A DNA stretch of 64,000 nt from Polytrichum commune (taxonomy: Eukaryota > Streptophyta > Polytrichopsida > Polytrichales > Polytrichaceae), in contig OX485805.1 in the NCBI GenBank assembly GCA_950295325.1, forward strand, positions 45,594,758 to 45,658,757, written 5' to 3'. Under the pieces are notes generated by a model that was not told the DNA's origin, made no database searches, and was given only the letters and a program-made list of their open reading frames with translations. Positions 1-12,100 of the stretch are shown one piece after another. The translations under genes were made by a program, and so were the position numbers. Each line of letters starts with the position of its first letter. Within the stretch, counting starts at the first letter, position 1.

Positions 1-2
1 TA

Positions 3-3000
3 CTCTACAACGATCCTAAACCGATGCAATCCATGGTGCGGGATGTGTTGCGGGGTTACAGGGAACACCCCTTTTACACCAAGACAACACATGCCCGTGA
101 CTACCAGGAGGCCATGGCGTGTTTTCACCTGCGATGTGCCGTTGTCCAATGGCCAGAGAAGTGAGTTTCTGACCCTCCCCCCTGTTTTATGAGAGCAATG
201 AGAAATGCAATACACCACTCGCGCATACGTCAAACGTCGGACGTGCCGGAACGTTCGACGTCTCAAAATTGTAGCTTCGCGTGTGCGAGTGACATCGAAC
301 ATTCCGAAACGTCCAACGTTCAGGTAAAGTTTTACAGTAGAAAGTCACGACCTACACACGCGGATGGGAAATCATTACAGTTGTTACCAATCCCAAGCTG
401 GGATTTTTGTCGAGGGAGGTAACGTCTTATTGTGTCTTGAGGGTTGTCGAACGTTTCGAAACGTTTGACAACTGTGTAGACCATTGCGATCGAATGTTGA
501 ATATCCTGGACGTTAAAGTGGCGAACATCAGCGTGCCTCCAACTTGCGGGAGGGTCCTTGATGTTCCCAAACGTTTGACGTTCGCTCTGTGCGAGTGGTG
601 TATAAGTGCTTTAACTTAGTTTGGGTCTTTGCCGTCTCGGTCCGTTGCACCTGTGCAGATGAATTATGTCCCGGGCAATCCTTGCATTGTCTGCTCAACA
701 TGCCAACGTCAACAACGGCCAATCTAAAGTTTCAAAATGTATAGTAGATACTTTTGGCCAGTGCCGTCCTGGTCCTTTGCACCCGTGCATATGAATTCAT
801 GATACGGCCGCTTAGCACCGTTTTAGAACTGTGGAAAGACGACCGAGTCTCGCCGTTCCAAAATTTCAAAATATATAGCAGATAAATCGTGGCCTTGGTC
901 GTTCAAACCGAGTGTTGTTGTTGAATAGTTGATATTTGTTATTGAATAGAATTGCATTAGTGCAACTGCAGTCATTGGACTCAACGACATTGCACATTCT
1001 CGTTGTGAAATGTAAAGGACGGGCATGGCTTAGGGTTCTGTTGAGGTCATATTGGTGACGGTTTGACTTCGATTAGCTCAGACTGATGAAGAGCGGCTAG
1101 GCTGGTCGGCCTGGATTGACGGTAACGAATTATCTCTTGTTAATTGTTGTGTCACAGGCATGTTGCGGGCATGAGCGAGCAAAATTACGCAGCCATGGTG
1201 GACCTCGCTGTGCAACACTTGTCTTTGACGGACTGCCCTGCTCAAGAGACTGTACAGCTTCAGGTCATCCTTCCGCCTCGTCACTTCTAAATTTCTGTAT
1301 GAGCGTTGAAATCAGATGGCGATTATCCGAGATTTGGTCCGTGAAATGTAATTGCATCTTCCGGGCGTTCTAAGGTGATGGCCATTTTCCACAAGGCATA
1401 GTCAACAGTCAATTAGTGTTGTGGGTTGTCCATTTCCAGAACCAAGTGTTCATAAGGTAGAGGGTGCTAATCCCGTCCCCGCCCCTAAAGCGCACCCTGT
1501 GCACGCCCCTTATACCGGAACCGTAGGGCACCTAGAGCCGTTAGAACAATGCTCATTATCTTTGTTAGTGTCTTCTCACATTACCTAAACTGCATGCAAC
1601 TTGTAATCATGCCCTTCCAAGGTAGGTCACGGCACAAGCGGCGTTCTACCTTGCTATGAAGGATTTTGAGAATGAGAACAATGCAAGGAAAGATGAACGA
1701 GACGAGATAATCCAGATGATAATAGACACCAAGGTAAGCCCAGTGGTCATTATAGATTCGAAGATGACATGATACAGACTGTCACACTTTGTTGTTGTTG
1801 TTATTTTTCTTAGAGAAATTTAATAAATTACTAATCTATTTTATAACTTTGAGATAGAAGGCCAATCGGCCAACACCAAGAATGAATCAGTTTGTTTCAT
1901 TCCTTTCCTGGTTCTCACAATGTCAATCAATTAGAAAAGGTGATTGACATCCGGAAATACTATGAGACAACCGAGGTTTTGCGGGAACGAGTGCTCCATT
2001 ACCTCGCCTTGTACAGCAAATCTGTGGACTCGTACTCTTTCACCGAGGATGGAGCTGAGGAAGAAACGAAAGCAGAGCTGGATGCAGCGCTGGAGAGTGT
2101 GTTTCCACGAAAAGGCTTCTTGTATTGGATGGACCTTCCCGCGGAGGAGAAGGTGTTGCAGTTGGAGGAGCTGGCTCAAGTTGTCATGGGCATCCGGGTC
2201 TTCAACCAGTAGATACTTCTCTTGTCTCTCTAAACTGAATGCTCTTCTGTGTCATGTGGGGGCATCATAAGTCTACATGCAACAAGGAGAAGAAGAAGAA
2301 GAAGAAGAAGAAGAAAGAGGCATGTATACTGGGGTTCTCTAAGTAAGCAGGGGCAGATGCACACTTTCCATGGGGGATTTTGCTGATTTCACAATTATGG
2401 TGTTTTCTTGGGCATAAAATGATTTGGGTGTTTTGGACGTTTGCACACAGGGAGATGAGGAAGTACATCAATGAACTCATTGGGTTAAGTAGATACATAT
2501 GGCATTGAGTGAATGATCCATCTTGAGTGAAGAATTTAATTCACATTTGACATACTTGCGTTCAAACTATCACCTTCCATCCATGCAAACTTAGTGTTGC
2601 ATGCATTATTTTTGTTTTTATCGTTGGTTAAACAAACTCCTTGACAGGAATATCTTTTGCATGCAAAGCTAAATTTCCTGGGTTTAGGGATGGACAGATA
2701 TCAAGAAAAAGGAGGCAAATTCATGCAGCTACCCTTTGAGCCGTATGAGAATGATGCAGTGGAGTTTGGTGATCAGTTACAAAATACATTGATGAAGCTC
2801 AATGAGAACATCCACGGATACAGTGTTGGCATCACAATCTACTATGAGGAGATGGGGACAAACCACATGTTCATTAAGCGCTTGCGTGATGAACTCTCCT
2901 ATCAATACCAGGTGACTGCATCTCCAAGATTAATTATAGCCCAGAGATGCACATACTTACTTTCCATGGTTGAGATTCAACATTATTGCATTAGTAATGC

Positions 3001-6000
3001 ACTTCACATCTGGTTCCTTCCCTGGAAAGGGGTAACTGGCATTCCACTAAAAAACGTGGTAAAAGATAGGCTTCCATTTGATGTTTTAAAGTGAACATTA
3101 TAATGGTATTAGTAAAATTTAGTGTATTGGAAACTTATTTTGAGAATATACTGGATATATTCTCTATCTATCAAGTATGCAAAATTTCCTTTGAATATGT
3201 GCATTATTTTATAACCCCCCCTCCTGGAAATATCCATTTATCTGAGGTGGTTCAGAGTTCTACAAGGGAATTATCCCGTGCTTCTGTGCTGTCTACCTTG
3301 CTTTCTTGAAGCCTCATCACCTTGACTGATGATATTTGGGTACTAATTGGTACAGGAGAAGCACATGTTCTCTTCTCAATTTTTTTTCTTCCTCCTGATG
3401 ATTGATATGTATTGTCTTGGATACCATGTATGATATTGGTCAGGCTGGTGTGTACTTGGAGGCTTTCAACAACTTCTTGTATGAAAGACACCAAATTGTG
3501 TTGTCTTCTTTAGACAAGTGTGGGGCGCATGTGGAAAGGATTGTGGAGATCATTGGGAGCTACGGGATCATTCCTAGTGACATGGTATGTATTCCACCTC
3601 TGAGCTTCCTGTGTAGGGTTGTAAGCCTTATGACATGGTGTTTTGTGACTAGGACTAAGGTAGATGTGTGTTATTCAGATACTTTTCTCTCTGCACCTAC
3701 TTGTCATAGGATATGAAACACTCAATAAGTGCGAGATGATTAGCAAATCCAAATTGTGCCTGTAGCCATTTGCCTCATGATTTTTGAAGCTTATTTGAGT
3801 CTCTTATTCATTATCAAAGTGAAGATTCCTGCTCCCTTCACTCATGTTGCTATTGGGCCCAGAATGGTTAGGATATTTTGAGCACGTAGTCCAATCTCTT
3901 TTGAGATACATGTCTTTGTGGTGTCCGTTCTTAGATCCACACCTAACCACATACCTGTCAGTATAGGTTACATCTTCTTGCTACATGGAATTAGATACAT
4001 CTCCCTTAGATCAAAAACATGCTTACGTCTGTTTGGAGGAATGCTTTTACTGTTCCCACCATAGTCAGGGAAGAAATACAATTGGGGTATAGGAAGGTAA
4101 TCCATCTGAGCAGTAATTATTCTTGGTTGTCCAACTGCAAAGTGTTTGTATTATGAAGTGTACAAAACCTTGATAAATAGAGAAGTAAAAGCTGACTAGG
4201 TTATCTGCAGTACATGAGATAACAACTGTGACATCATGTAGGAAATTATGGGTATGCTAGAAAGGCAGCAATAGAAACTGCCAATCTTGCTTAAGAGGGA
4301 AGATTGTTGGTATTGAAAGAACTCAGTAACTTTCAATACATTGAAGGCAATACAAGAAAGAATGAGACAAATTACAAATTGTGGGCGGGGCACTAAGTGC
4401 AGGTGCTTCCAGAGTTGAGAGCTGTTGGAAAACTCCAAAGCAGGCTGGCTGAAGAGCATCGAACTCTCCAGGCAAGGATTAAAGCAGCCACACCGTTGCT
4501 GAAACTGGCAAATGAGCCCTTCTACAGACCGTCTCCCATTAATGAGAAGCGTCTGCAGATCAAGCAAAAGAATTTTCTTTTCCTCCCCCAAGACCCTCCT
4601 TTTGAGGATAACACTAGGTACTTTCTGAACCTACTCAATGTTAGCATGGCAAAAACTTCAATGAAAATTAGGACGACTTGAAGAATCATGCATTAGTACT
4701 TGTCAATAAGTTAGAAAGGAATCCACCACCAAAAGAAACAATGGCAATGGCACAAACAAGAAAGCAACTAGAGTTCAGAAAGATGTCCTTTTTGGCCATC
4801 TGGTCCAACTGTAGGTCTCAAGTTCGCAATCGAACATCTTCGAAGAAAGGGGAGACTACTTTTTGATAGTACACAGAAATAAGATACAAATGATTCTGGT
4901 CCAATTGTATTGTTTATCATGATTTACTGTATCCACATTGTACGCCTGGGTATTTTGCAATTTGAAATGAAGAGATCCAACCTTGTTGATTTCCTTTTGA
5001 GAAGGTGGTTCTCAGCAGGGTCTAAAACTCAACACCGTAGGACAAATTTCAAAATGTTCTTGCAGGTATGAAGAAGAAGGAAACACTTGTAAAACTGTCC
5101 ATGTTTCCCCTGATCATGTGCATGATTTACTGATGTCTGGACCTCCAATAGAATATGGAGGATTTTGCCCTGTCTGTTTTGTTCGCAATGGAGGTATCTT
5201 GTGGAAAGGTGACCCTGCCATGGGGCTTGTCCAAACCCAAGACATGAAGCTCTATTCCTTTGGTGACGAGGATTCCTTACAAAGGTAACGAGTCTAATAC
5301 TTATGCTCTTGAATTTTGTGGTAGACTCATGCTATTTCAGCAATAACTATTTTGAGGTGTGTGTAGGTGATGTCTATAAGGGAGGTCATCTGCTGTAAGT
5401 ATCTCGAGTAAATGACTATCACATATCTTGGAGGGAGTGTCCCAACCAATTCTCTCTTTCTCAAGAAATTGAAAACTTTTCATTTTGCTCCCTGATTAAG
5501 TACAGGTTTAAGTTGTATATTATTAAGTTCTTTGCAAGTCTCTAATGCCAGTCTTGAGAGCAGGTTCATCAAGGCCCCTTGCAAATACATAGCCGATGTG
5601 GCCAAGATGGTACGGGAGATGCCCCAGTATGTACACATCATGAATCTGCAAAACACACCTCAATTTGGCTACCTTTCAATCCCCAAGGTGTGTTCTCGAA
5701 ATCTCTGGATATTTATGAGGCCTTGCCTTGCAGGACTAGTAAAAGTAAGGTGTGTACTGGTGTTGGACTGGTATTGTTGTTTTTAATACCATTCAGGCTT
5801 CTATAATGAGGATTTCGCATCTTTAAGTACCAGTAGGGTATGGATATTTTAGAATTTATTATTATTTTATTTCAATACCATTTGGGTCTATATACCATGC
5901 AAGGACTTTCAAACCTAGTAAAATCGCCCTGGTATCAATATGGTTTAGAATGGAATGGACCAAAAGATTCTCTCACCTCGACAAACCCACCAAATATCTT

Positions 6001-7253
6001 CATTTGACTGGTATCACAATTTTGATACCCATGGGTAGGTTTTTTGATACCATTATTGATGTTGCTTATTCATACCCATGCATTCACATATTTACTGGTC
6101 CAACATTGGTTTGTACGATCCGTCTGTTGAGATTTTGTGTGTTTGAGGTTCTAGACAAGTGCCAGTGCAGTTTGCAGTCTGGTTTGCTTACAAATGATGA
6201 TGCTTCATTGCTCACTTATTTCCAGGTTTGATCTTGTTCTCCCAAGTGACTGCCCCCAAGTGTACGACTTTGACACATTGAGCTCCACTGTGGAAGCAGA
6301 TTTTAGAGACAGAGCTTGTGAATGATCCTGTACCGCGAGACTTCTCCACACAAACGGACATCCACACATGGGTTTGTGTATGGGATAGAGAGAAGCTCCA
6401 CAAAAGGTACCTCATTCAACCATGCATTTCTTAGGATTGAAAAGGTTGGTTTCAAGGTATTCATTCCAACTTCTGAAACTCATTTAGGACCAATTACTGT
6501 GTATCTCAGACATGCAATTGCAATGTTTTAATCATAGAGCAAAGTGGGTTGTCAGCAATTGTGCCATCATGCCCTGAATGTTTAGCTACAGAAACGATTT
6601 GGGTAGTCAGCAAAACATTCAGGGGAACTGGTTACAAGGTCAAGAGACCTGACTGTGCAAAATGTAAATATCATCATGCTGAAAGAGGATACCGTCACAG
6701 GAAACTGGAGTTGAAAAACAGGAGAACACACTGTACACAAACAACTGAGAGCCATTTCCGTCGTGAAAATTTCTCACAGGTAAGCAACTTGCATTTCTGG
6801 GTCATAATTACTCACTAACTTGAACATGAGATGTTGATGACTTTCACTGTTGCGATTTCCTGCACATAAACTTAGCCACATCAGATGGTCGAAGGTACAC
6901 TTAAAAGATCACAATAGAAAATGCATGTATAGATCGTGCAACTTTCATGTTGATGACTCATGAATTGAATATTTAATATGTGAAAGCATCATGGAGGACA
7001 TGCCTCGGGAATACTACATTATTTCACTCAGTTTCTGATGGTTTTGCAGACATGGCTGCCAAAGGAGAAGTGGACAAACACGGGCATATCAAGGTTCACC
7101 AACATGCCTCGTCATGTAAAAATTCGCCACAATCTCCGTGGTGACGTGCACACAAAGATGCATACCTGCAAGGCCAAATATGAACACACATCCATTTACA
7201 ATCCATGGAAAGAAGTGCCGCCTTTTGAGCCCATCACTGAGCCGAAATGCTGA
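3..7253 (+). CDS. CFAP206: CFAP206 (FAP206) axonemal radial-spoke protein, 5' partial, 11 exons seen
   Basis: Cilia- and flagella-associated protein 206, which docks radial spoke 2 and associated dynein on axonemal doublets. It is expected only in flagellated cells (sperm in plants). Exons I assemble: 3-160, 1626-1733, 1940-2208, 2698-2911, 3444-3584, 4403-4617, 5066-5284, 5564-5687, 6300-6406, 6623-6779, 7050-7253. From exon 2 onward all phases close and give about 585 residues, near the family length of about 620. Family blocks seen in order: ESVFP then VVMGIRVFN followed by a KGG patch (exons 3-4); GGFCPVCF and GDPAMGLV (exon 7); DFSTQTDIHTW (exon 9); HFRRENFSQ (exon 10); stop TGA at 7251. 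Exon 1 (reads NDPKPMQSMVRDVLRGY) ends in phase 2 but exon 2 starts in phase 0, so a small exon is probably missed there. The N-terminus lies left of the window. Assignment from exon 3 on is strong; exon 1 is less sure. Confidence 0.85.
629..894. repeat. Degenerate tandem duplication (2 x about 133 bp) in CFAP206 intron 1
   Basis: Unit 1 (about 629-760) and unit 2 (about 761-894) both begin with a GCCGTC..GGTCC.TTGCACC block, continue with GTGCA.ATGAATT, and end with TTTCAAAAT.TATAG.AGAT. They are imperfect copies. The rest of the 1.5-kb intron has scattered short AACGTTTGAC/AACGTTCGACG-like words but no gene that I can support. Confidence 0.5.
2285..2317 (+). repeat. (AAG)n microsatellite in CFAP206 intron 3
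   Basis: A run of about ten AAG/AGA triplets lies in the intron between the exons ending at 2208 and starting at 2698. It is purely intronic. Confidence 0.9.
3725..3990 (-). repeat. Dispersed repeat family copy (intron 5 of CFAP206)
   Basis: One of at least three near full-length copies of an unclassified dispersed repeat. Landmarks in + orientation are GATGATTAGCAAATCCAAA, GTAGCCAT.TG, TTATTCATTATCAAA, TTTTGAGCACGTAGTCCAAT, GGTGTCCGTTCTTA and CACCTAACCACA. The same order occurs at 22690-22945 and 45714-45985, with fragments elsewhere on both strands. Confidence 0.6.
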
Positions 7254-8861
7254 CACCACTCTCATGCATTTTTACATATGGGCATCTTTCCATTGTAGCA
7301 AGTCATGACAAATGGAGTATATTTATGGTATTTGATTTGTGATGTTTCTGACTTTTGCATATCCATAGATTTGTGGATATCCCTCTACAATGTTCATAAC
7401 AAATCAGCGAATATTCACACTGAAACAATACCACGTGCAAGCACAAAGAAATCAACTTGCATGACATTAGAATTAAAGATGTGTAAGGTACACATGCCTA
7501 ACTTGGACATTTTTCTGTCACCCACTTCTAGTTCGATTTAAAACATGCAGTATGGTGCCTATAGCCTTTTGCCGTTAGCATAACCAAATCATGCCTGTAG
7601 CCATTTGCCTAATAAGCTTTGATGGTCATATAGGTCCCCTGACACCATCAATATTATCTTCAAGTTTCACCAATGAAAGATGGTGGTGTTCTGTAACATC
7701 TTATGTTATTACTGCTAATCTAAACAAAACATGCTAATTCATGACATCACTGAAGTGGTGGGACGTCAGTATGCAACTATTCCAACCACAATGCTAATGT
7801 AAAGCAATGAAATTTTTTTGGGGCCGTATCAGTGCTTGTAGTAAAAGTTGCACTTAGTAAAAAGTTTGCATGAAGAGCACCAAAATACATGCATTTCAGA
7901 CTGATAATCATTTGAGTCATATCCGTTCGTTTAGTAAAACTTTACAAAATGACCAATAACACAAATTAAAAACCAACAACCAGGTCTCAAACAAAAGAGC
8001 TATTCATGTCACAGGCTTCTGTTGTGCCACAAATACCATTCATGCATGAATCCTTTCTACATTCTGCTTGAATTCAGTAAAACAATAATGCAGATTCTAT
8101 ATAAGATGACAATGTGAAATTCTACAGGTGTCAAAATGTCAATGCCATGAAGTGCCAAGATTATCTCAGATAACCCACTCAATGTAAACAGTACATGTCC
8201 AGGAGCAAGGTAGAGAAATTATGCATCTGACATAAAATACTGGATAGATTACTCGTGACCCTACATGACACATTCCATACATTTTGTGGGATGTTTCAAT
8301 AGTAAAAGTCTTTTTGAATTGATGTTGAAGAGGTTTAAGGATATGATACAATTCGAGTTTGGCAGTTAGAAGGGACACTTAATGCACTAGGTTCAAATAA
8401 GAAAGAGTTGGAAAAAAATCAACAAAATCTTGTCTCTGGTGATTTCAATAAATCAATTGGACAACCACCCCTAATTTCTAACTTCGCAGTGCACCTGATT
8501 TTTCCATTGCGCCTGCACATTCAACAGATTTCAAAGGACTCAGTTCAATCGATAAACAGACCCTTAATTTGAGATATACAAAAGTTTCAAATCTACTGCA
8601 TAAAGTCTGTCTTCATCTAATTAGGTCACCATGAGTACTTTTGAAAGGATGAACAGGAGCTTCACATCATCGGGAAGTTAATCATACATGTTTGTTTTTG
8701 AAGCCAGAGATGAGGAAATTATGGAATTGCCAAAATGTCCAATTCAGGTACATACACAACAAGAGACCAGGTTGATCACTCCACACTACTGGAAGTCCAC
8801 AAGGGTTTCTAAATGAAATGAGACATTCCATTCATGGTCAAGAAGAGAGGAGGACTCACTT
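7254..8861. other. Convergent intergenic spacer between CFAP206 and CBP20
   Basis: This 1.6-kb AT-rich spacer lies between two convergent genes and must hold both 3' UTRs. A fragment of the dispersed repeat (GCCTGTAGCCATTTGCCTAA) lies near 7595. I see no coding signal on either strand. Confidence 0.6.
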
Positions 8862-11800
8862 CTAGCTTTTACCACCATCTTCTTCATCTGAGTCCCCTTT
8901 CTCTCTAAATCGTGGATTCTTTTCCTGCAGATTCCAACCACGGCATTGTCAGGTATCATGAATTAAGAGCCTCCACAACCAAAATGTCATTGTAGACAGG
9001 ATGATGAATGCGAAAATCTAAGCCTCGTGAAAAACCCAAGTAACAGACCATTGAACTTCTCTACCAATATGTCTAAAGCAGTAATACCGAAGATGTACAG
9101 CACTGGCACTAAAATATTTTTTGAGTAATTTCTTGAAACTTACAACTTTCTGTTCTACACTTGAAGCTCTCTTTACACCATCAGCAGGTGGAGCATCTTC
9201 ATCTCTGTACCGCTTTCGTGCATCTGCACACAGCTCAAGCGACTCTTTCAGTCCATTTTCAAGAAGACAAGAGGAGTGTAGTATGAGGAAAACCTTGTAC
9301 AAACCCATTCCCATAATAACTAAACCAGAGGCTCATGGGATTAGATTCAAAATTTGAGCATAATCACTTGAAGCTCATACTGATGTTGAAGAAATCATGG
9401 GTGTCAGCAATCCTGACTAATAGTCAGATGTGTAGCTGGGTTTCTGGTAAACAACTCTATCTTGATTTCAAACTTAAGTAACCATAACAATATTTCCACA
9501 TGAATTATGAAAGACCAATAGCATGCATCATACTTGTTCCCACATTGGATAAACTAACTGGGAGTTTATCAAAATAAAACCTACCTCTATGTCGGCCATG
9601 ACCTTGCCGATCTCCGCCATCTGTCAAGCACACCCAAAATCCAGAAAATATTATTGACGAAACTTCAAAGATTTGGAAGATTTGCTTACTCTCCGGAACA
9701 TTGCTGAAAGACAGGTGAAGAATGGTTCAATAGAGTCTTTGAGAGGACGCAGGTACTCTCCTGGTGGTTCTCACTTGGTGTATGCAAATCACAAGACATC
9801 TGGAACCCAAAGGTAAACTTCAACTTGCAATAATGACATGAACCAGTTGCAAACATTTTTGCAGGTTTTGAAGTAGGATATAAACACAAGAATCTCAATG
9901 GAAAAACGATAGATTGCCTCTTCGTCTGTGACTTGGTGCTGGATACTGAGGTCCTCCCATGGGAACAGGTTGCTCATATTCCACCAGTTGCCGCCGTACT
10001 TCCAGCTCTTTTTGCACCAATTTTCCATACCCTCCTCTCCGTGCATTCAAGAGTTAAAGAATTTGAAAGGCTTGCAAAGACAGAAAGGACCTATATATGT
10101 GCTTCACTCATCTGACATCTCATCTATCCTCTCATTCATATACTGACCTGAATTTCTTAATTAATCCATTACTTCCAAGGTGATATTCTCACAAGAGGCC
10201 CAAGCACAATAGTCAACAACAGCCTGACAGTTGAGAGGATATCAGCATCATAGTCTGTGCGGTATTCATCCCGAACCTGCATGAAGCCATGCCACACATA
10301 TGCAGTGGTCAACAGAATTGCCATCATCAGGTTCTTGATTAGATTCAGAGAGGAAGGATCCACTAGCTATAATTTCTAAAAAACTCATTGTAAGTTTTTG
10401 ATGTGCAACAACAAACCTGGCCCCCACTTCTTCCTCGACCCCATTGGCGGCCCTCTTGGAATCCCCAATCAAAGTCTACACGAACAGGCCGATCATCCAG
10501 GATTGTCCCACTGATGTACTTCACAGAATCCTCAGTGTCTTCCCTTGTGTAGTATCTGCAAAAAAGAGGAACCCTAATCAGCACAAGGTGCATACACTCC
10601 ATTTCTCAAGCAGAAGTTCCCATACTTTCAAGAAGTAATTGCTTCACAGCACCAGTCTGCCAACAAGCCTCTGGTCAAAGAATCATCCAACCTGCTAATC
10701 ACAAAAGACCCTGTGTTGCTGAAATGAAAACGACCCAGTGATCACTTAGGATTGGGGGACATACAAAACAAAGCAGAACCCGCAAGGGGTTTTGCTGTTC
10801 TTGTCAAGGCCCATGGTGATTTTCTTCAACTCCCCAGTGCGTGAAAAAACTTCATATATCTGCTCCTCAGTGGTGTAGAACGACAGGTTCCCAACATATA
10901 CAGTGGTTGACGTCCGAAGCGCATGCTCAAACTCTTCCTGTGACCCTAAAAACCTGCGGTCTCTGTATGCTGACAGCTGCTGTGGATCCTGTAAACACCA
11001 TCATCCACATTAGCAGCTTCACATGTGACTCACCAGTTTCTACATACTGACTCAATTGAGCCCACAACCGCACTGTAAATTGCCATGAGTCAAGGAGGGC
11101 TTTCTTCAGAATATTTCAATGCTAGCATGTCACTTCACATATGGCTTACTTGAATTAGGTCAAAATAGTCTGGCACACCTGTCCCATCGACAGGCTCCCG
11201 AAGGTGTTGGGCAGAAGCAAAGTAATACTCTTTTTTATTGTTAAGCTTGCGAACTCAAGCTCAAAAAGATTCAAGGAGAGCTTCTTGAATATATTTCAAT
11301 ACTAGCATGCCACTTCGCATGTAAGACATTGAATTAGGTCAAAATAAGTCCAACAGACCAGAGCCAAAATCTGCTATCAGCAGGCTCTTGAAGGTGACAA
11401 GCAGAAACAAAGTGATACTATTTTATTGTGAAGCTTGTGAACCTAATCTCAAACAGATTCAAGGAGCACACCTTGATACTAGCATATCACTTCGCATATG
11501 GCGTATTTAATTAGGTCAAAAAAGTCTGCAGAGCGAAATTCTGCTATCGGCAGGCTCCCAAAGGTGTGAAGCAGAACAAAGTGATACTATATTTATTGTT
11601 AAGCTTGTTCAGACTCAAGCTCAAACAGTTCAACCCTTGAGTTCAGACCCTGCTATGCGGTCTAGTTCCTAAGATCGAGTGGAAGTTCCAATCTACAAGA
11701 AATTGGTCATGTTGTGTTTTTTTTAATTCATTATCAAAGACAAAAAGAAGTGGACTACATTGGCAACTCTCTGTGCCACGCGATAACTCAAAGGATCCCC

Positions 11801-11912
11801 AAACCCTTAACTTAAAACATTGATCTACAGAGCGCAACCAGAAACTGCAACCGTTCCCGATTCGGTCCACACAAAGATCCAGGATTTTGCTCACCTTGAA
11901 AAGACGAGCCAT
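8862..11912 (-). CDS. CBP20: Nuclear cap-binding protein subunit 2 (CBP20), complete, 8 exons
   Basis: Small RRM subunit of the nuclear cap-binding complex, which binds the m7G cap of pol II transcripts with CBP80 and acts in splicing, miRNA processing and export. Minus-strand exons: 11912-11895, 10988-10765, 10555-10417, 10276-10243, 10040-9933, 9620-9585, 9223-9144, 8924-8862. All phases close to 233 residues plus TAG. The start MARLFK matches the plant N-terminus. The RRM covers about residues 34-112, with RNP2 VYVGNL (36-41) and RNP1 around CGFCFV (75-80). Tyr14 (in SAYRDRRF) and Tyr37 align with the cap-stacking tyrosines of human CBP20. [18 protein letters not shown] and [14 protein letters not shown] follow. 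The plant-specific tail is Gly/Arg-rich ([11 protein letters not shown]) and then ends with [15 protein letters not shown]. The least certain junction is the exon 5 donor at 9932 (A before GTCACA). Intron 4 is U12-type. Intron 1 holds a tandem repeat. A dead Tc1 element lies upstream. Confidence 0.93.
10041..10242 (-). other. U12-type AT-AC intron (CBP20 intron 4, 202 nt)
   Basis: On the minus strand the exon ends ...GATGCTG and the intron begins ATATCCTC, matching the U12 5' splice-site consensus ATATCCTT at seven of eight bases. The intron ends ...GAATGCAC, with a branch-site match TTCTTTAAC (positions 10061-10053) about 13 nt upstream of the terminal AC. Joining G to GG at this junction restores the conserved YDAGRGGYGK. 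No GT-AG alternative restores that frame. U12-dependent splicing needs the minor spliceosome. Confidence 0.93.
11088..11635. repeat. Tandem repeat, 3 degenerate units of about 180-190 bp, in CBP20 intron 1
   Basis: Three units begin near 11088, 11270 and 11458. Each carries TCAAGGAG, CTAGCAT.TCACTTC.CAT, GAATTAGGTCAAAA, a CAGGCTC..AAGGTG block, and AGCAGAA.CAAAGT.ATACT followed by TTATTGT.AAGCTTG. The units differ by substitutions and small indels, so the array is old. It fills most of the 0.9-kb first intron. Confidence 0.85.
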
Positions 11913-12100
11913 CTGCAGAGTTGGGAATTTTAACAACTCTATGCAACTAAATCTTCTTGGTTCGATGCGGCGCTTCACCGCTGGTGGTGGTGTAGCAAAG
12001 CTGCAAGTTCAACTTCTGTCGACGAAGAAGCGACCCCAAAAGGGTTTCGGTTTGGGTTTCGTGGTGGCCGGGTATGTATCTCATACCCGGGCGGATACTA

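Noticed and set aside
11643-11978. 111-codon minus-strand frame overlapping CBP20 exon 1
   Set aside because: It merely reads through the MARLFK exon into upstream and intron sequence. The splice junctions and the plant CBP20 N-terminus explain the locus better.
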